Positions 1 through 10,531 of a DNA stretch of 64,000 nucleotides are shown here, piece after piece (within the stretch, counting starts at the first letter, position 1; each line of letters begins with the position of its first letter). The position numbers and the translations under genes are program-made. The stretch lies in the NCBI RefSeq assembly GCF_011745365.1, contig NW_024468909.1, positions 5,890,001 through 5,954,000 of the forward strand, read 5' to 3'. The notes beneath the pieces were generated by a model that was given only the letters and a program-made list of their open reading frames with translations, made no database searches and was not told the origin of the DNA. The stretch comes from Cryphonectria parasitica EP155. Taxonomy: Eukaryota; Ascomycota; Sordariomycetes; Diaporthales; Cryphonectriaceae.

Positions 1-1545
1 GGGCTCTCGCTCATTGTTGGTCTGATCATAGGGTCTGGCATATTCTCATCACCGAGCCAGGTCAATGTCAACATGGGTTCGCCCGGTGGTGCTCTCATTA
101 TATGGGTGGTTGCTGGAGTCCTCGCCTGGACCGGCGCGGCTAGCTATGCCGAGCTTGGAGGCGCAATACCTCTGAACGGGGGGTCGCAGGTATACCTGGC
201 CAAGATCTTCCATGAGATCTGGGGCTTTTTATTCATGTGGGTGGCGGTGCTGGTCCTGAAGCCTGGAAGTGCCGCCATCATATCGATCATTATGGGTGAA
301 TACGTCGTACGGGCTGCTATTGGAGCGGAGGCCGAGATCATCAACCCATGGTACAACAAGGCCGTCGGCCTGTTCGGCCTGCTCCTGGTGACGTTCTTCA
401 ACTGCGTCTCTACGAAGCTCGGGACCCGGGTGAATGACTCGCTCATGTTCTTAAAGTTCATTGCGTTGCTTGGGGTCACGATCACTGGGGTTGTGGTCGC
501 TTTCACGGGCTATTCCTACAGCGGAGAGCCGAATGAGGACTGGAAAACCCATGATTGGTTTGATGGGACGAAGATGGATGTTTCAGCTTGGGCAGTGGCT
601 CTCTACGCGGGCCTTTGGGCTTATGACGGTTGGGACAATGTAAGCCAATCTACCACGCGTATGACGCGAAGTCTAGGCTTACACTATTGCTAACAATTCT
701 TATAGACCAACTACGTCGTGGGCGAATTCCGGAATCCCAGTCGAGACCTGCCCCGCGTCATTCACACAGCCATGCCGCTGGTCATTCTGTGTTACGTATT
801 GGCTAATCTCTCATACTTCCTCGTCCTCCCTCTATCCGCCACAAACTCGTCCAACACCATTGCTGTTCTCTTCGGCTCCAAAGTCTTCGGACCCATCGGC
901 TCTCTGTTACTTGCTCTAATCGTCAGCGCGTCGTGCTTCGGAGCACTGAACAGCTCCACTTTCACCAGCAGCCGCCTCGTCTACGCTGCCAGCAAAGAGG
1001 GCTACGTCCCCGCGTTCTTGGGACGAGTTGGTGTAGGGTCCAATGCCATGGAAAACAGGCACGTCTCTACGCTACGCACACGAAGCTGGTTCTCCAACGC
1101 TCTGACCCGCTGGATCGGAGACGAGGATACAGGCCTCTTCTTCACGCCCGTCAACGCACTTGTGCTCAACTGCGCCCTCACTGTCGCCTACGTCATCGTC
1201 GGCGAGTTCGACACCCTGCTGACCTTCTACGGTGTCGCGGGCTATACTTTCTACTTCCTGACGGTGCTCGCGCTTATTGTCCTGCGCGTTAAGGAACCGA
1301 ATCTTGAGAGGCCGTACAAGACGTGGATCACGACTCCGATTATCTTTTGCTGCGTCAGCTTATTTTTGCTCTCACGTGCCGTTATTGCAGAGCCTTTACA
1401 GACTCTCATTGTGATTGCCTTTGTCGCGGCAGGCGTACCCGTGTACTTCTTGAGAGTGCGGAGAAAGGGTCCTGCGAAGAGGCCAAATAGGGACTACGAG
1501 GAAGACGAACCCGGCTGGAAGTTCTGGAAGCGATGGACAAAATAA
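1..1545 (+). CDS. L-type amino-acid permease (APC superfamily), 3' part of gene
   Basis: The gene enters the window already open in frame 1, so its N-terminus is missing. Exons seen are 1-639 and 706-1545. The 66-bp phase-0 intron has donor GTAAGC and acceptor TATAG and restores WDN-TNYVVGEF across the join. The first residues, GLIIGSGIFSSP, are the helix-1 substrate-binding signature of the LAT/Mup family. Around ten further hydrophobic segments follow, with the family WDN-x-NYV motif near the middle. The tail after the last helix is basic then acidic (KRPNRDYEEDEPGWKFWKRW) and cytosolic. LAT-type fungal permeases (Mup1/Mup3-like methionine carriers and relatives) act at the plasma membrane as amino-acid importers. 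The substrate cannot be read from the sequence. Family assignment is firm; methionine specificity is only a possibility. Confidence 0.9.
640..705 (+). other. Intron in amino-acid permease
   Basis: GT-AG intron of 66 bp, phase 0, with GTAAGC donor, a CTAAC branch-like sequence about 12 bases before the acceptor, and TATAG acceptor. Reading through it gives an early stop at 693, which is why the reading frame breaks here. Confidence 0.9.
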
Positions 1546-2807
1546 ATAAGGAAGAAGAGAAAACAAAACAAAAAAAGGAAAAGCGGGCTGCTAAGGAAAA
1601 GAGTTGGAAAAGGCCATATGTGAGCTAATGAGGCCGTATTATCAATGAGCTCTCTTTGCGGATTGGCCTGGACACAAGCATCGTAATTTTTGGGCAGCAT
1701 GATACCACGAATACTTTACGTACCCCTTGACTGAAATGGCGGTATTTCACTGGAAATTCGTAATGTGAGACGCACCTCTTATGTGTTATTTGGCTTGTCA
1801 ATGGGTTGCATAGCTGTGCTGCATTGCTGTTTATTCCGGGAAATGCGCTTCCGCTGTGTTATTCCACGGAAAACCCAGACCACCCCATTCCAATGAGACC
1901 TCCTCGCAAGACCTTCTGGGCTTTCGATTTGGAGCCCAAGCAAGGGATTGGACAAACAAAAGCCGCAGTAAAGCAAAGATGGGGCACAGCTCTTCAGACA
2001 TGTTGTCGAAAGTCTGCGGGATCACAGCGTGGACAAGTACGAGCTGGAACCAACCTGCGCATGCTCTCTCCCTTTGATCTCACGAGGTGATTACTGTCCC
2101 AAGACTCGGGTCATCACCCCATGTGCCTTGACAAAGTCCGAACGGAAGACCAAGACTTTCTTTGACAAGTCTGATAATGACGACTTGGAGGCGGGAACTC
2201 GGGATCCGCCTTTTCACTTGGTGCAGGAGTTCCAACTGACGTGGGAACTGTGCTAGGTGTTATTTAGGGGGACGAGCGACGGTGAACATCTTTCGTCTAC
2301 GCCTATAGCCGGATTTGGGGGTTATCGTGATACCTATATTTCGTAGAGAACTGGGACTCTGTAGGTAAAAGATGGTAGATATTGGGAACTGGACGTTTTC
2401 TATTGAGAGTTGTTCGCCACTTGTACTCGAATTCGGGGTGGTAACATATATGATCTGGTACGACTCAAGTCTTTATCCTCGCGAAGGTTATGGATGGAAT
2501 GCAGATCTAGGAAAGGTTATAGCACACAAGGCCTTGGCCGGTCAGGTCGAACACAAGTCTTAAAACAGCACAAGGAGCAGCGGTCTTGGTGAGGTTATGA
2601 ACAAGTTTGTTAAATCAAGTCCATCTTGCACTGGCGAATGCAAGCCAAAGTCGGACAAATCTGCTTGACCTATAAGTTTGTAAAATGAATTAATTCTATC
2701 GAGGATCACTACACCAACATAATGTGCAAAGTCAATGCTAGCTATCCCTTCTAATTCAGAGAGGTGCGCAATGTCGAAGATAAATTATACGACAGCAACA
2801 AAAGACT
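1546..2807. other. Intergenic, convergent 3' ends
   Basis: This stretch lies between the stop of the permease and the stop of the minus-strand reductase, so both genes end into it. It starts with an A-rich segment after the permease stop, which fits a 3' UTR. Short open frames in it have no recognisable content. No RNA gene or repeat was seen. Confidence 0.6.
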
Positions 2808-3959
2808 TCAGCCCAGAACGCCGACCAACTTCCCCCTAACACGCCCCCCAACCATCTTCTCAAGTGCCTGCGGCAGCTCATCGAAGCCAAACGTCGAGTC
2901 AACGACTATATCCTTCTCGCCCAACGTCTGGCCCACCTCCTCGAGCCAATCCTTACGGGCCTCGAGAATCACACAGTCATAACTTACCCCTAACCCAACC
3001 CGACCCCAGAGCCACCTCTTTAACATGCTAGGATAGTTCCAGTAGATAGCCGGCCCGCCAAAGCTCGACCGATCCGTCTTGTCCCCCACGATCGTCACAT
3101 ACCTCTTAATCTTGCCGCCCAGGTCTGGATCGTCCAGACACTCCGTCCCGCCCACACAGTCGACAATCACCACCCCGCCGCCGTCTCCACGCCCCTCCAG
3201 CCTGCGCAGGATCTCCCTTGGTAGCGAAGATGCCGCGCCGCTGGCCGTGTAGTCGACAACCTCGTCCGCGCCCAGCTGTCCCCGCACAAAGTCAACATTG
3301 CGCCCCGAGCACGTCGCCAGCACACGCCACCCGCGCGCCTTGGCGAGGCGCACCGTGTACATGCCCGTCGACGAGCTGCCGCCTAACACGACAAGCCATC
3401 TGTCTCCGGTAGTGTTGGTGGCGTCAAGGTAGGGTGCCACGGCCTCGATGCTGGTTCGCGCCGTGAGCCAGACGAGCGGGAGGGCTGCCGCGTTGGTGTG
3501 TGTCCAGGCGGAGGGTTTCTTGGCAACTGCAATGCCTGAGCCGGCAGTGTCGAGGGTGAGGATCTCGGTTGCTGTGCCGGTGTTGTTGACGGGGGCCATG
3601 GTGAAACCGAAGACTTCATCGCCTGCGGTGAAGCTGGAGGCGGAGCCGGCGTGGAGGACCGTGCCGGAGAAGTCGCAGCAGGTCTCGTGCTCTTGATCTT
3701 GGCTGTCGGCGGCGGTGCTGCTCAGAGAACTGGTGAGGGCGGACAAGGGCCAGGGGAGAGACGAGGAGGAAGATGAGGATGCGTCCTTGTACAGGTTCAT
3801 GGCCTGCACGTCGACCGGGTTGATGGCGAAGGCCTTTGTGCGAATTTGGATCTCAGTTGGCTTTAGAGTCGAGGGCGACGGCGGCGTGTAGGTCGTTTGA
3901 TGAAGGCATTGTGGGAAGCCGCCTGTTGTATAAGTCCACTTCTTGAACGACGATGACAT
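2808..3959 (-). CDS. Medium-chain dehydrogenase/reductase (quinone oxidoreductase-like)
   Basis: Single-exon gene of 383 residues, the usual size for the MDR superfamily. The N-terminal half is the GroES-like fold, with AFAINPVDVQAMN and a CDFSGTVLHAG segment where zinc-dependent alcohol dehydrogenases have their zinc ligands. The clear catalytic Cys/His set is absent, so this looks like a zinc-free enoyl/quinone reductase. The nucleotide-binding motif VLGGSSSTGMYTVRLAK lies near residue 190, followed by GADEVVDY, typical of NAD(P)H-binding MDR proteins. The ATG at 3959 gives MSSSFKKWTY, a normal family start. Reaction expected: NAD(P)H-dependent reduction of a C=C or quinone substrate. The actual substrate is unknown, and no biosynthetic cluster surrounds it. 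Confidence 0.85.
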   Translation of the reverse strand: MSSSFKKWTYTTGGFPQCLHQTTYTPPSPSTLKPTEIQIRTKAFAINPVDVQAMNLYKDASSSSSSSLPWPLSALTSSLSSTAADSQDQEHETCCDFSGTVLHAGSASSFTAGDEVFGFTMAPVNNTGTATEILTLDTAGSGIAVAKKPSAWTHTNAAALPLVWLTARTSIEAVAPYLDATNTTGDRWLVVLGGSSSTGMYTVRLAKARGWRVLATCSGRNVDFVRGQLGADEVVDYTASGAASSLPREILRRLEGRGDGGGVVIVDCVGGTECLDDPDLGGKIKRYVTIVGDKTDRSSFGGPAIYWNYPSMLKRWLWGRVGLGVSYDCVILEARKDWLEEVGQTLGEKDIVVDSTFGFDELPQALEKMVGGRVRGKLVGVLG

Positions 3960-5350
3960 GTTTGTGGATAATTATTGCGATGCAAAGCCAAAGCTTGTGT
4001 GAAAAGGGTTGAGGTGTGACTAGAGCGGGATGGTGAGATATAATGGTCTTGATTGTCCAGGTCAAGAGAGATCTGTAGAAGAATCGAGAATATCTCCACT
4101 GAATCAACATCCCGCGTGTCCTTGCCTCCCGGCACGTCATTACCCGTTAGTGTTCCTCCACTGTGATGTTTTCTGGGGCTGGAGCCAAGAATTGCCACGG
4201 CCTGTTGCAGTGTGGGACCACTCCTCGAACTTGCATGGTGAGGGAAGTAAATCGATTCAATACAAGCCGCGCATAGTAACCACTTGAAGTCATGTAGATT
4301 CAGAACGTGTGTGTATATCTCACCGTCATGACCGTAGAGAGATATGAGGAGGACTGTCAGATCCGTGTAAGACAATTGGTTGGCGATACTGATGACAATC
4401 GCTTTATTAGAGTTTGTCAGCTAGGAAGAAGAGGTACATGTAGAATTGGTATTTTCAAATCTTCCTCAGCCATACTTTGGACCATCTACTTTCTCTAACG
4501 CTCCTTCCAAATGCTTGGAGCTACTGGCCTTCCTGTCGGCTCTCCTGCCGTCTTGCTGTCTCGCTGTCCTACTGCTAGGGTGGCTGACCCTCTTGTCGAT
4601 CATGTGACCCTCTTGCGTTCCAAGTCTTTTTGCCTTACAGGGCAACCAGAAGGAAAGTAGTATCTTGGCAAGAGGAGTAGCGAGCCCTAGTGTGTATAGC
4701 TTGATCATGATAGGAAGATCAGTTTTTACATGTTTCCGTGTTTTGCAAGCAGATTGGCTCAGTAGATTCGGCAGCATAATCACAATTGTACATTGCGATC
4801 GAATACCCTTCGACAGTTCGAACTCTTGGTTCTGGCAAAACAAAATCATAAAAGACTTAGTGCTTGCTCAATATTGTTCATCGCCCATTATCACAATATT
4901 ACCCAACAAACCCCCCTCCCCCCCCCCCGAAAAAACAACCAACCGCGCGCGTCATTCTGTGCATGTGAATTTATGGTTTTATTTCAACAAATCAATAGCA
5001 CAAAAATAGGTACTTTGCTTGTCCTGAACGCCACCGGTGTAGAGAAGTTAACACTCCGAATTGACTTCGTTGAAGTTGGCTCCCGGGCATGGTGGTCACT
5101 TATGGACACATGTTCAATGTTCCTTCTTGAAACTTGAATAGATATCGAAACATTTTGAACTTTGGAAAAAAATTGCTTGGTTTCATTTAATTTGACATAC
5201 GGGAAAAATGTTGGTGCTTGGTGTGCATCATCCTGTGAGACTGATCCCTATGCTAGGTCTCGACCTAAAAGTATCCCGTCACTCATTCACACATTACCCT
5301 GTTTCCGGTTTTCATTTCTCTCTCTCTCTCTCTCTCTCTCTCGTCTACAT
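3960..5350. other. Intergenic: reductase promoter and fdh 3' flank
   Basis: About 1.4 kb between the reductase start and the formate dehydrogenase stop, both on the minus strand. It should hold the reductase promoter. A C-run at 4912-4928 and a dinucleotide repeat next to the fdh stop are the only notable features. No coding region was recognised. Confidence 0.6.
5317..5342. repeat. (TC)13 microsatellite in fdh 3' flank
   Basis: Uninterrupted TC dinucleotide run of 26 bp, ending 8 bases before the fdh stop codon on the opposite strand. It would be a GA-rich segment of the fdh 3' UTR. Confidence 0.95.
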
Positions 5351-7532
5351 TTATTTCTGGGCACGTTGGCCGTACGCCTTGGTGGCATAGTCACCACCAG
5401 TGACAATCAGGTCCTCGGGGCGGTAGTCGAACTTGCCAGTCAGGTAGGACTCGAGGATGTTCTTGGTGCCAATAGCGTAGCGCTTCTGCGCGTCGAGCGA
5501 GGTACCGGACATGTGGGGCACCATGGCGTTGCCGCCGCCGAAGGGGTTCTTGGCGTAGCGCAGAGGGTGGTCCTTGGGGGCGGGCTGGGGGTACCACACA
5601 TCACCACCGTAGCCGCGGAGGTGGCCAGACTTGAGGGCATCGGCGACATCCTCCTTGACGACGATGGCGCCACGAGCGGTGTTGACGAGCCAAGAGCCTG
5701 CAAATTGTGTCGTCAAATGTTAGCTATCATATATCTCTACACGTCTACTACACAGTGAGACTTACCCTTCTTCATCTTGCTGATGAGATCCTTGTTGAAC
5801 AGGCCACGAGTCTTCTCGTGCAGGGGGCAGTTGATGGTGACCACATCACACTGGGCCAGCAGCTCCTCGAGGTCAGCGACGCGGCGGCAGCCGATCTCAG
5901 CCTCCTTCTCGGGGCTCAGGGGCTGGTAGTCGTAGTACAGCAGCTCCTTGCAGTCAAAGGGCTTGAGGCGGCGCAGCACACGCTCGCCGATGCGGCCGAC
6001 GGCGACGGTGCCGACAACCTTGCCCTCGAGGTCGAACTCGTTCTTGGCGGCCGCGGCAACGTCCCAGTCGCCAGCCTCGATCTGCTCGTGCGCGGGAACA
6101 AAGTTACGGACGAGGGTGAGGATGGTCATGACGACGTGCTCGGCCACGGAAACAACGTTGGAGCCCGTCACCTCGGCCACGGTGATGCCACCGTTGGTGG
6201 TGTTGGCGGCGTTCAGATCCACATGGTCGGAGCCGATACCTGCGGTCACGGCCAGCTTCAGGTTCTTGGCCTTGGCGAGGCGCTCGGCGGTCAGGTAGCC
6301 AGGGTGGAAGCTGTCGAAGAAGGAGAGCCAGTCAGCTTTCTTCGCTCATGCCTAGAACATGACCGAGAGAGAACTCCTCGTCTGTATGCAAAGTATGTCC
6401 GCGGACATTGCCTAGTCCACATATTCTGGCAGAACAGGGCCCAGGTAGGCAATCTGATAGGGAGGAGTTTCTTGTATACGTACGGAGTGGTGATGATAAT
6501 CTCGGCGTCGACAAGCTCCTTGTCAAAGGTCGAGTTCTCGCCCTCCTTGTCAGAGGTGGTGACGAGAGTGTGTCCCTGATCCTCGAGCCATTTCCGGAGG
6601 CCGAGCTCGTTCTGGGTGGTACCAAGCAGCTCAGGAACCTGAATGGTTGGAAATCACCCCTGTCAGCCTCGATTACAAGCTCTCTCTGGCGATCTCAAGC
6701 CCCTGTAGCGAAAGCCGATCCCCTAACAAGCAGCACCCATCCACTGGTTGAGGTGGCCCCACACGCGCACACAAGACTCCACAACGTTTTCCTCCAATTG
6801 CTGTACATAGTACAGCGGCCCCCGCCTGCTCGCAGCACTGTATGCTATCCGCCCCTAGCTCCAGTGTAAATGACGCAAGGCCACAGACACACCGAGCCAG
6901 CGCCGGATAGCTTTGTTCTGTAGCTGCAGCACCAAGCTCCCAGCTCCTCGACAACCCGCCGCCCTCCCTCCTTTGAACATTACCCCGCATCGTTTAAAAG
7001 CACCCAGCCGCAAAAAGGCACAATACCCAACTTCTTGGCTTTGTTCGCGGTGCCATGTAGGAGGGAAGAACGGAAGGGAGTAAGGAGTCGGGGACGGAGG
7101 CAATTGGGTGTCTATGTGGTCTTGGTGCGCCTTTCCCGCAGGATCTCGTGCATGCTGTTGCTGGCTTGCTTGGGAAGGCGGGGCCAATTGGAAAAGGCAG
7201 GGCGTGTGAACTCTAGATTAGAAACTCACCTCCTCGGCGTGCTTGCCGCCATCATAGAGAACCATCAAAACCTTGACCTTTTCACGGGGAAAACCAGTCA
7301 GCGATCGGGTCGTCGTATATGCTCCCAGCCTGCCCCGGCGTGTCGTGCTCGCATTGTTTTCAAACACGCTGTTGGCAGCAGCCTGCCTCGAGGTCATCAC
7401 GCCCGCGGCGCGTGCAGTGGACGACCTCAGGCCGGACGAGAGAGCGGGCGACGCGAGGTGCAGGCCTCTGGCGCGTGAAGCAACAGGACCGACAGAGCGG
7501 GCTAAGGGACGGGAAAGAGAGCTAAGTACCAT
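5351..7532 (-). CDS. fdh: NAD-dependent formate dehydrogenase with N-terminal extension
   Basis: Oxidises formate to CO2 with reduction of NAD+, the last step of one-carbon detoxification. Exons are 7230-7532, 6484-6638, 5766-6310 and 5351-5697; every junction keeps frame ([35 protein letters not shown]). The spliced protein is 449 residues. The nucleotide fold shows [12 protein letters not shown]. Catalytic residues of the D-2-hydroxyacid dehydrogenase family are present: TPF, the Asn in [11 protein letters not shown], the Arg in NTARGA and the His in PHMSGTS. The conserved core begins at [15 protein letters not shown]. About 85 residues precede it, rich in Arg, Ser and Ala with few acids, resembling a mitochondrial presequence. 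An optional 90-bp intron at 7278-7367 would shorten this to 419 residues. Enzyme identity is firm; the exact N-terminus and location are inference. Confidence 0.96.
5698..5765 (-). other. fdh intron 3
   Basis: GT-AG intron of 68 bp on the minus strand, GTAAGT donor, GATAGCTAACA branch region and TTGCAG acceptor. It joins MKKG to SWLVNTARG. Confidence 0.93.
6311..6483 (-). other. fdh intron 2
   Basis: GT-AG intron of 173 bp on the minus strand, GTACGT donor and TTCGACAG acceptor with a GCTGACTG branch-like site upstream. It splits the codon of the catalytic-loop proline in TTPFHPGYL. Confidence 0.9.
6639..7229 (-). other. fdh intron 1 (591 bp, unusually long)
   Basis: GT-AG intron on the minus strand with GTGAGT donor and CCATTCAG acceptor, phase 0. 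It joins HAEE to VPELLG, which are adjacent in known fungal formate dehydrogenases. At 591 bp it is several times longer than the other introns here. No coding content was recognised inside. Confidence 0.88.
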
Positions 7533-9688
7533 CTTGACTGATTTATTGTTTCCTGTGGACGGGATGGCTTATACAATGTGTGGAAGAGGGAGGGAGAGAG
7601 GAGAGGGGTCTGTGGCTGGTAGGTTAGACAAGTAAAACCGGTTGTCGGGTCGTAGTAGCTTTATATATATGTTGCAGCTAGCGTGGAGGAGGAGGCTCGG
7701 AGGGCTCGGGATGTGATGTAGTTGCGTTAGAAGAGGAAAGGTTGCGTACCACTAGATGACGAGGAAAAATGGTCTGAGGGGGGAGCAGGGCTCTTGCTTT
7801 ATATGTTTCACACCCCTCCTCCAGAACGGAGCAGTAGGATAGCCCAACGTAACGGATTGCCATCACTGGGTCCGAGGGGGGGGAAGAGGACTGAGATTCT
7901 GTGAGGATAAGTTACTAGTGGAGCGTCTCGCCGCGTTCTGGATCGTCTGGGCGAACCAATTTGAGCTTGTGATGTGCCTCCGCACCTGGGCTCGCTGATG
8001 ATTAGATACAGGATAACTATTACGATACTAATCCATCGTGTACTACCTCACTGTTGCTTTGACAATGACATCGAGGCGGGACAATCCAATGCAGCGCATG
8101 ATTCCTGTACTGGAAGCCAGTCGCCTCTCGAATTCAATTACCTCATGGGAAGGTCTCGCAGGGTCTATCTTGCCCGGCATCCAGAGTGGATTCCACAGTT
8201 TCCGTACTCCCACCCTTATACCAACCAGGCTGTAAGTTCTACCCGGGCCCAGGCTCGGTGTGTCCCAACCGCGCGGTCAGCCAACGAGCCAGTGATGTGT
8301 TGTCTCAACATGCCAAGTATCCCCCTCTGAGATAACATGCTTCAACTTTGGAGTTCGATAGACAAATCTCGCCCGCATCACTAGATCCCTCCTGGAGCGA
8401 CCGCATGCCTCTAGGTCGGAGCGATGGATCGGCGGATGGGAACAAAAGATTGGAGCCATGATAGTCCTCACCTGGGATGTGCATCAAGCCGTGCATGGCC
8501 ACGAATGGTAATGCTCACCCACCCGCCTATCCAGTCGACCCCGCAGTACAAGGCTGTCTTCCCCTCCTCCCCTTGTCTTTCTCAATTCAGAAGGAGGGGA
8601 GGCGGACAAGGCGGGGGAGCTTTGAACCATCTGGCATTGTGCTACAGGGCCCATAGTATGTTCCTCAGCACGTCCTCAACGGGGAAAAGCTGGGCTTTCG
8701 GTGAGTACGTTGCTTAGAGGACAGGCGGTCGTTTCTCGGCATTGATTCGGAATGTGGCCCCGTGCAGGCAGGGCCCCCATCAAGGTGGGGACAGGGCTTT
8801 GATCTGACGATAGTGTGGGGTAAAGACATAATACTATGGTAGTAGCTTCTCGTAGAGGCACCGTTAGAGTATTCAGAACGGGCCAGAGAAGCTCCTACAG
8901 GCTTGGCCCGTTCTTGATAATTGGTCCGTCTTCGATCCTCGATAGCTCCAATACCGGCAGTATCTACTATGCCGGAATCACTTTCTCTCCGAACTTGTGT
9001 GTGTAGGGCAAACATTGCTGAACGAGGGTCCCTGTGCAGGTGCGTCCTGTGTGTCATCGCTTCCCACTGCTGAGGACCTTGATGATAACTGGACCCGCGC
9101 ATTGACACCTCAAACTGGAACGTGCTTGCCGAGTATGCCGTACACAGACGAGAGGAGGAGCGAGGATGATGAGAAGAAGGTGAAGAGAACTGATGCAGTA
9201 GGGAGATGATTGCTGACTAAGTATTGCTGACCCGAGTCCTCCCGTCCTCCTTCTTCCTCCATCAGCCTCAACCGCACCTCCCCTGCACAGCGGTCATAAC
9301 TCACTTGAAGACCCGGCAGATGTTGCTGCTCACTGGACCTCTTTTTGGAACGTTAGCCATTGGAACATTTTTCTTGCGATGCATCTTCTACTTCGTGAGC
9401 ACGATGAGTGCGTGATTGAACCCTAGGAATTCAACACAGAGGCTTCAGGTCCTGCAATTTGAAAAGGCATGGCTAATCAGGTACTCGTCTCGAAACGATG
9501 TGAGGAGGATTATTCACCAAGATCAACATTTTCGTCAGCTCGCTATCATGCAGAGGCCAAGGAAGGAGGCAAAACTGCTAATCAGTCGTATGTACTGCCG
9601 CCATACCTCTGTCTCCCGTCTTAACAAGAGCCTTGTACTTGTTTACCCTCGCTGGCAATACCTTCACAAGCAGATGTAGAAGAAGTTC
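7533..9688. other. Intergenic upstream of fdh
   Basis: About 2.15 kb between the fdh start and the stop of the methyltransferase, both on the minus strand. It must contain the fdh promoter. Small frames on both strands are unconvincing. No RNA gene or mobile element was seen. Confidence 0.6.
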
Positions 9689-10531
9689 TCATCCCCTCCG
9701 ACACGTGATCTTGACCTTCTCACCTCTTTTTCTTGCAGTCATCAGCAGGAACCTCGGACACACCCCCTCGATCCAGTCAGGATGCTTCCTCGTCTTCTGC
9801 TCCGTGGCACCCCATTCTTCCATCTGGACGACCTCAAAGCCCGCGCCTACCAGCAGCGCAAAGTACGAGCTTAGCGTCCGATGCTGCTTTTTGACATCTT
9901 GGACCAGCCAGTTGATGCTCCTCTCCCCCTCGTCGAAGTAGCTATCCACCGGCCACTGATCCACCTCCCCGTCTGGCGTCTTGGTGAACCCCGGCCGAGT
10001 CGGTGCCGTGAGGAAGGGGTGCTCGATCGAGAACACGAAGAGCCCCCCAGGTATCAGAGACGCATGCACCTCCCGGATCACGTTCTCGATGTTCTTCACG
10101 TAGTGAAGAGCTAGGCCGCAGAACACCAGATCATACGCACCCGTCCGCAACACCAGCTTCTCCAAATCGGTTCTCGAGAAGTTGATCAGCCCCTGCTCAA
10201 ATCCCCTGCCAGCAATTCCCACGGCAGAGCCAGGCGCCCCGCGCTTGTCGGCCTCGGACTTGATCGTGCGTGTCCTGCTCTCTGCCTTCCGGAGCATATT
10301 TACGCTGATGTCGCAGGCATCGACCTCGCGGGCTCCCCTGGAGATGCACCAACGGCTGAACCAACCCTCGCCGCACGCCAGGTCAAGCACTTTCTTGCTG
10401 TTCAGGTCAGAGGGCAGCATTGCTTGCAACTCTGGCCACTCGGAGGCCCCCTGGGACCCCTTGATTGCGCGTGGAAACTCGGAATATTTCTGGAAAAACT
10501 CCGGGTTGTCGTACATATTTTGGGCCGACAT
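9689..10531 (-). CDS. Class I SAM-dependent methyltransferase
   Basis: Single-exon gene, 280 residues from the ATG at 10531 (MSAQNMYDNPEFF). The frame is open up to 10663, but the added residues are low-complexity and unlike a family start. The SAM-binding motif I is VLDLACGEG at residues 48-56. An acidic motif follows at DACDIS, and YDLVFCGLALHYV forms the post-II segment. IPGGLFVFSIEHPF is the usual strand before the C-terminal cap. This matches the Methyltransf_11/25 fold of small-molecule or lipid methyltransferases. The substrate is not evident, and there is no biosynthetic cluster nearby. The C-terminus ends in a basic tail, MTARKRGEKVKITCRRG. Confidence 0.87.
   Translation of the reverse strand: MSAQNMYDNPEFFQKYSEFPRAIKGSQGASEWPELQAMLPSDLNSKKVLDLACGEGWFSRWCISRGAREVDACDISVNMLRKAESRTRTIKSEADKRGAPGSAVGIAGRGFEQGLINFSRTDLEKLVLRTGAYDLVFCGLALHYVKNIENVIREVHASLIPGGLFVFSIEHPFLTAPTRPGFTKTPDGEVDQWPVDSYFDEGERSINWLVQDVKKQHRTLSSYFALLVGAGFEVVQMEEWGATEQKTRKHPDWIEGVCPRFLLMTARKRGEKVKITCRRG

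Noticed and set aside
2764..2982. Short plus-strand frame over the reductase 3' end
   Set aside because: Antisense shadow of the reductase coding region.
5707..6579. 290-codon plus-strand frame opposite fdh
   Set aside because: It is the shadow of fdh exon 3 and intron 2 on the opposite strand; composition follows the codon bias of the real gene.
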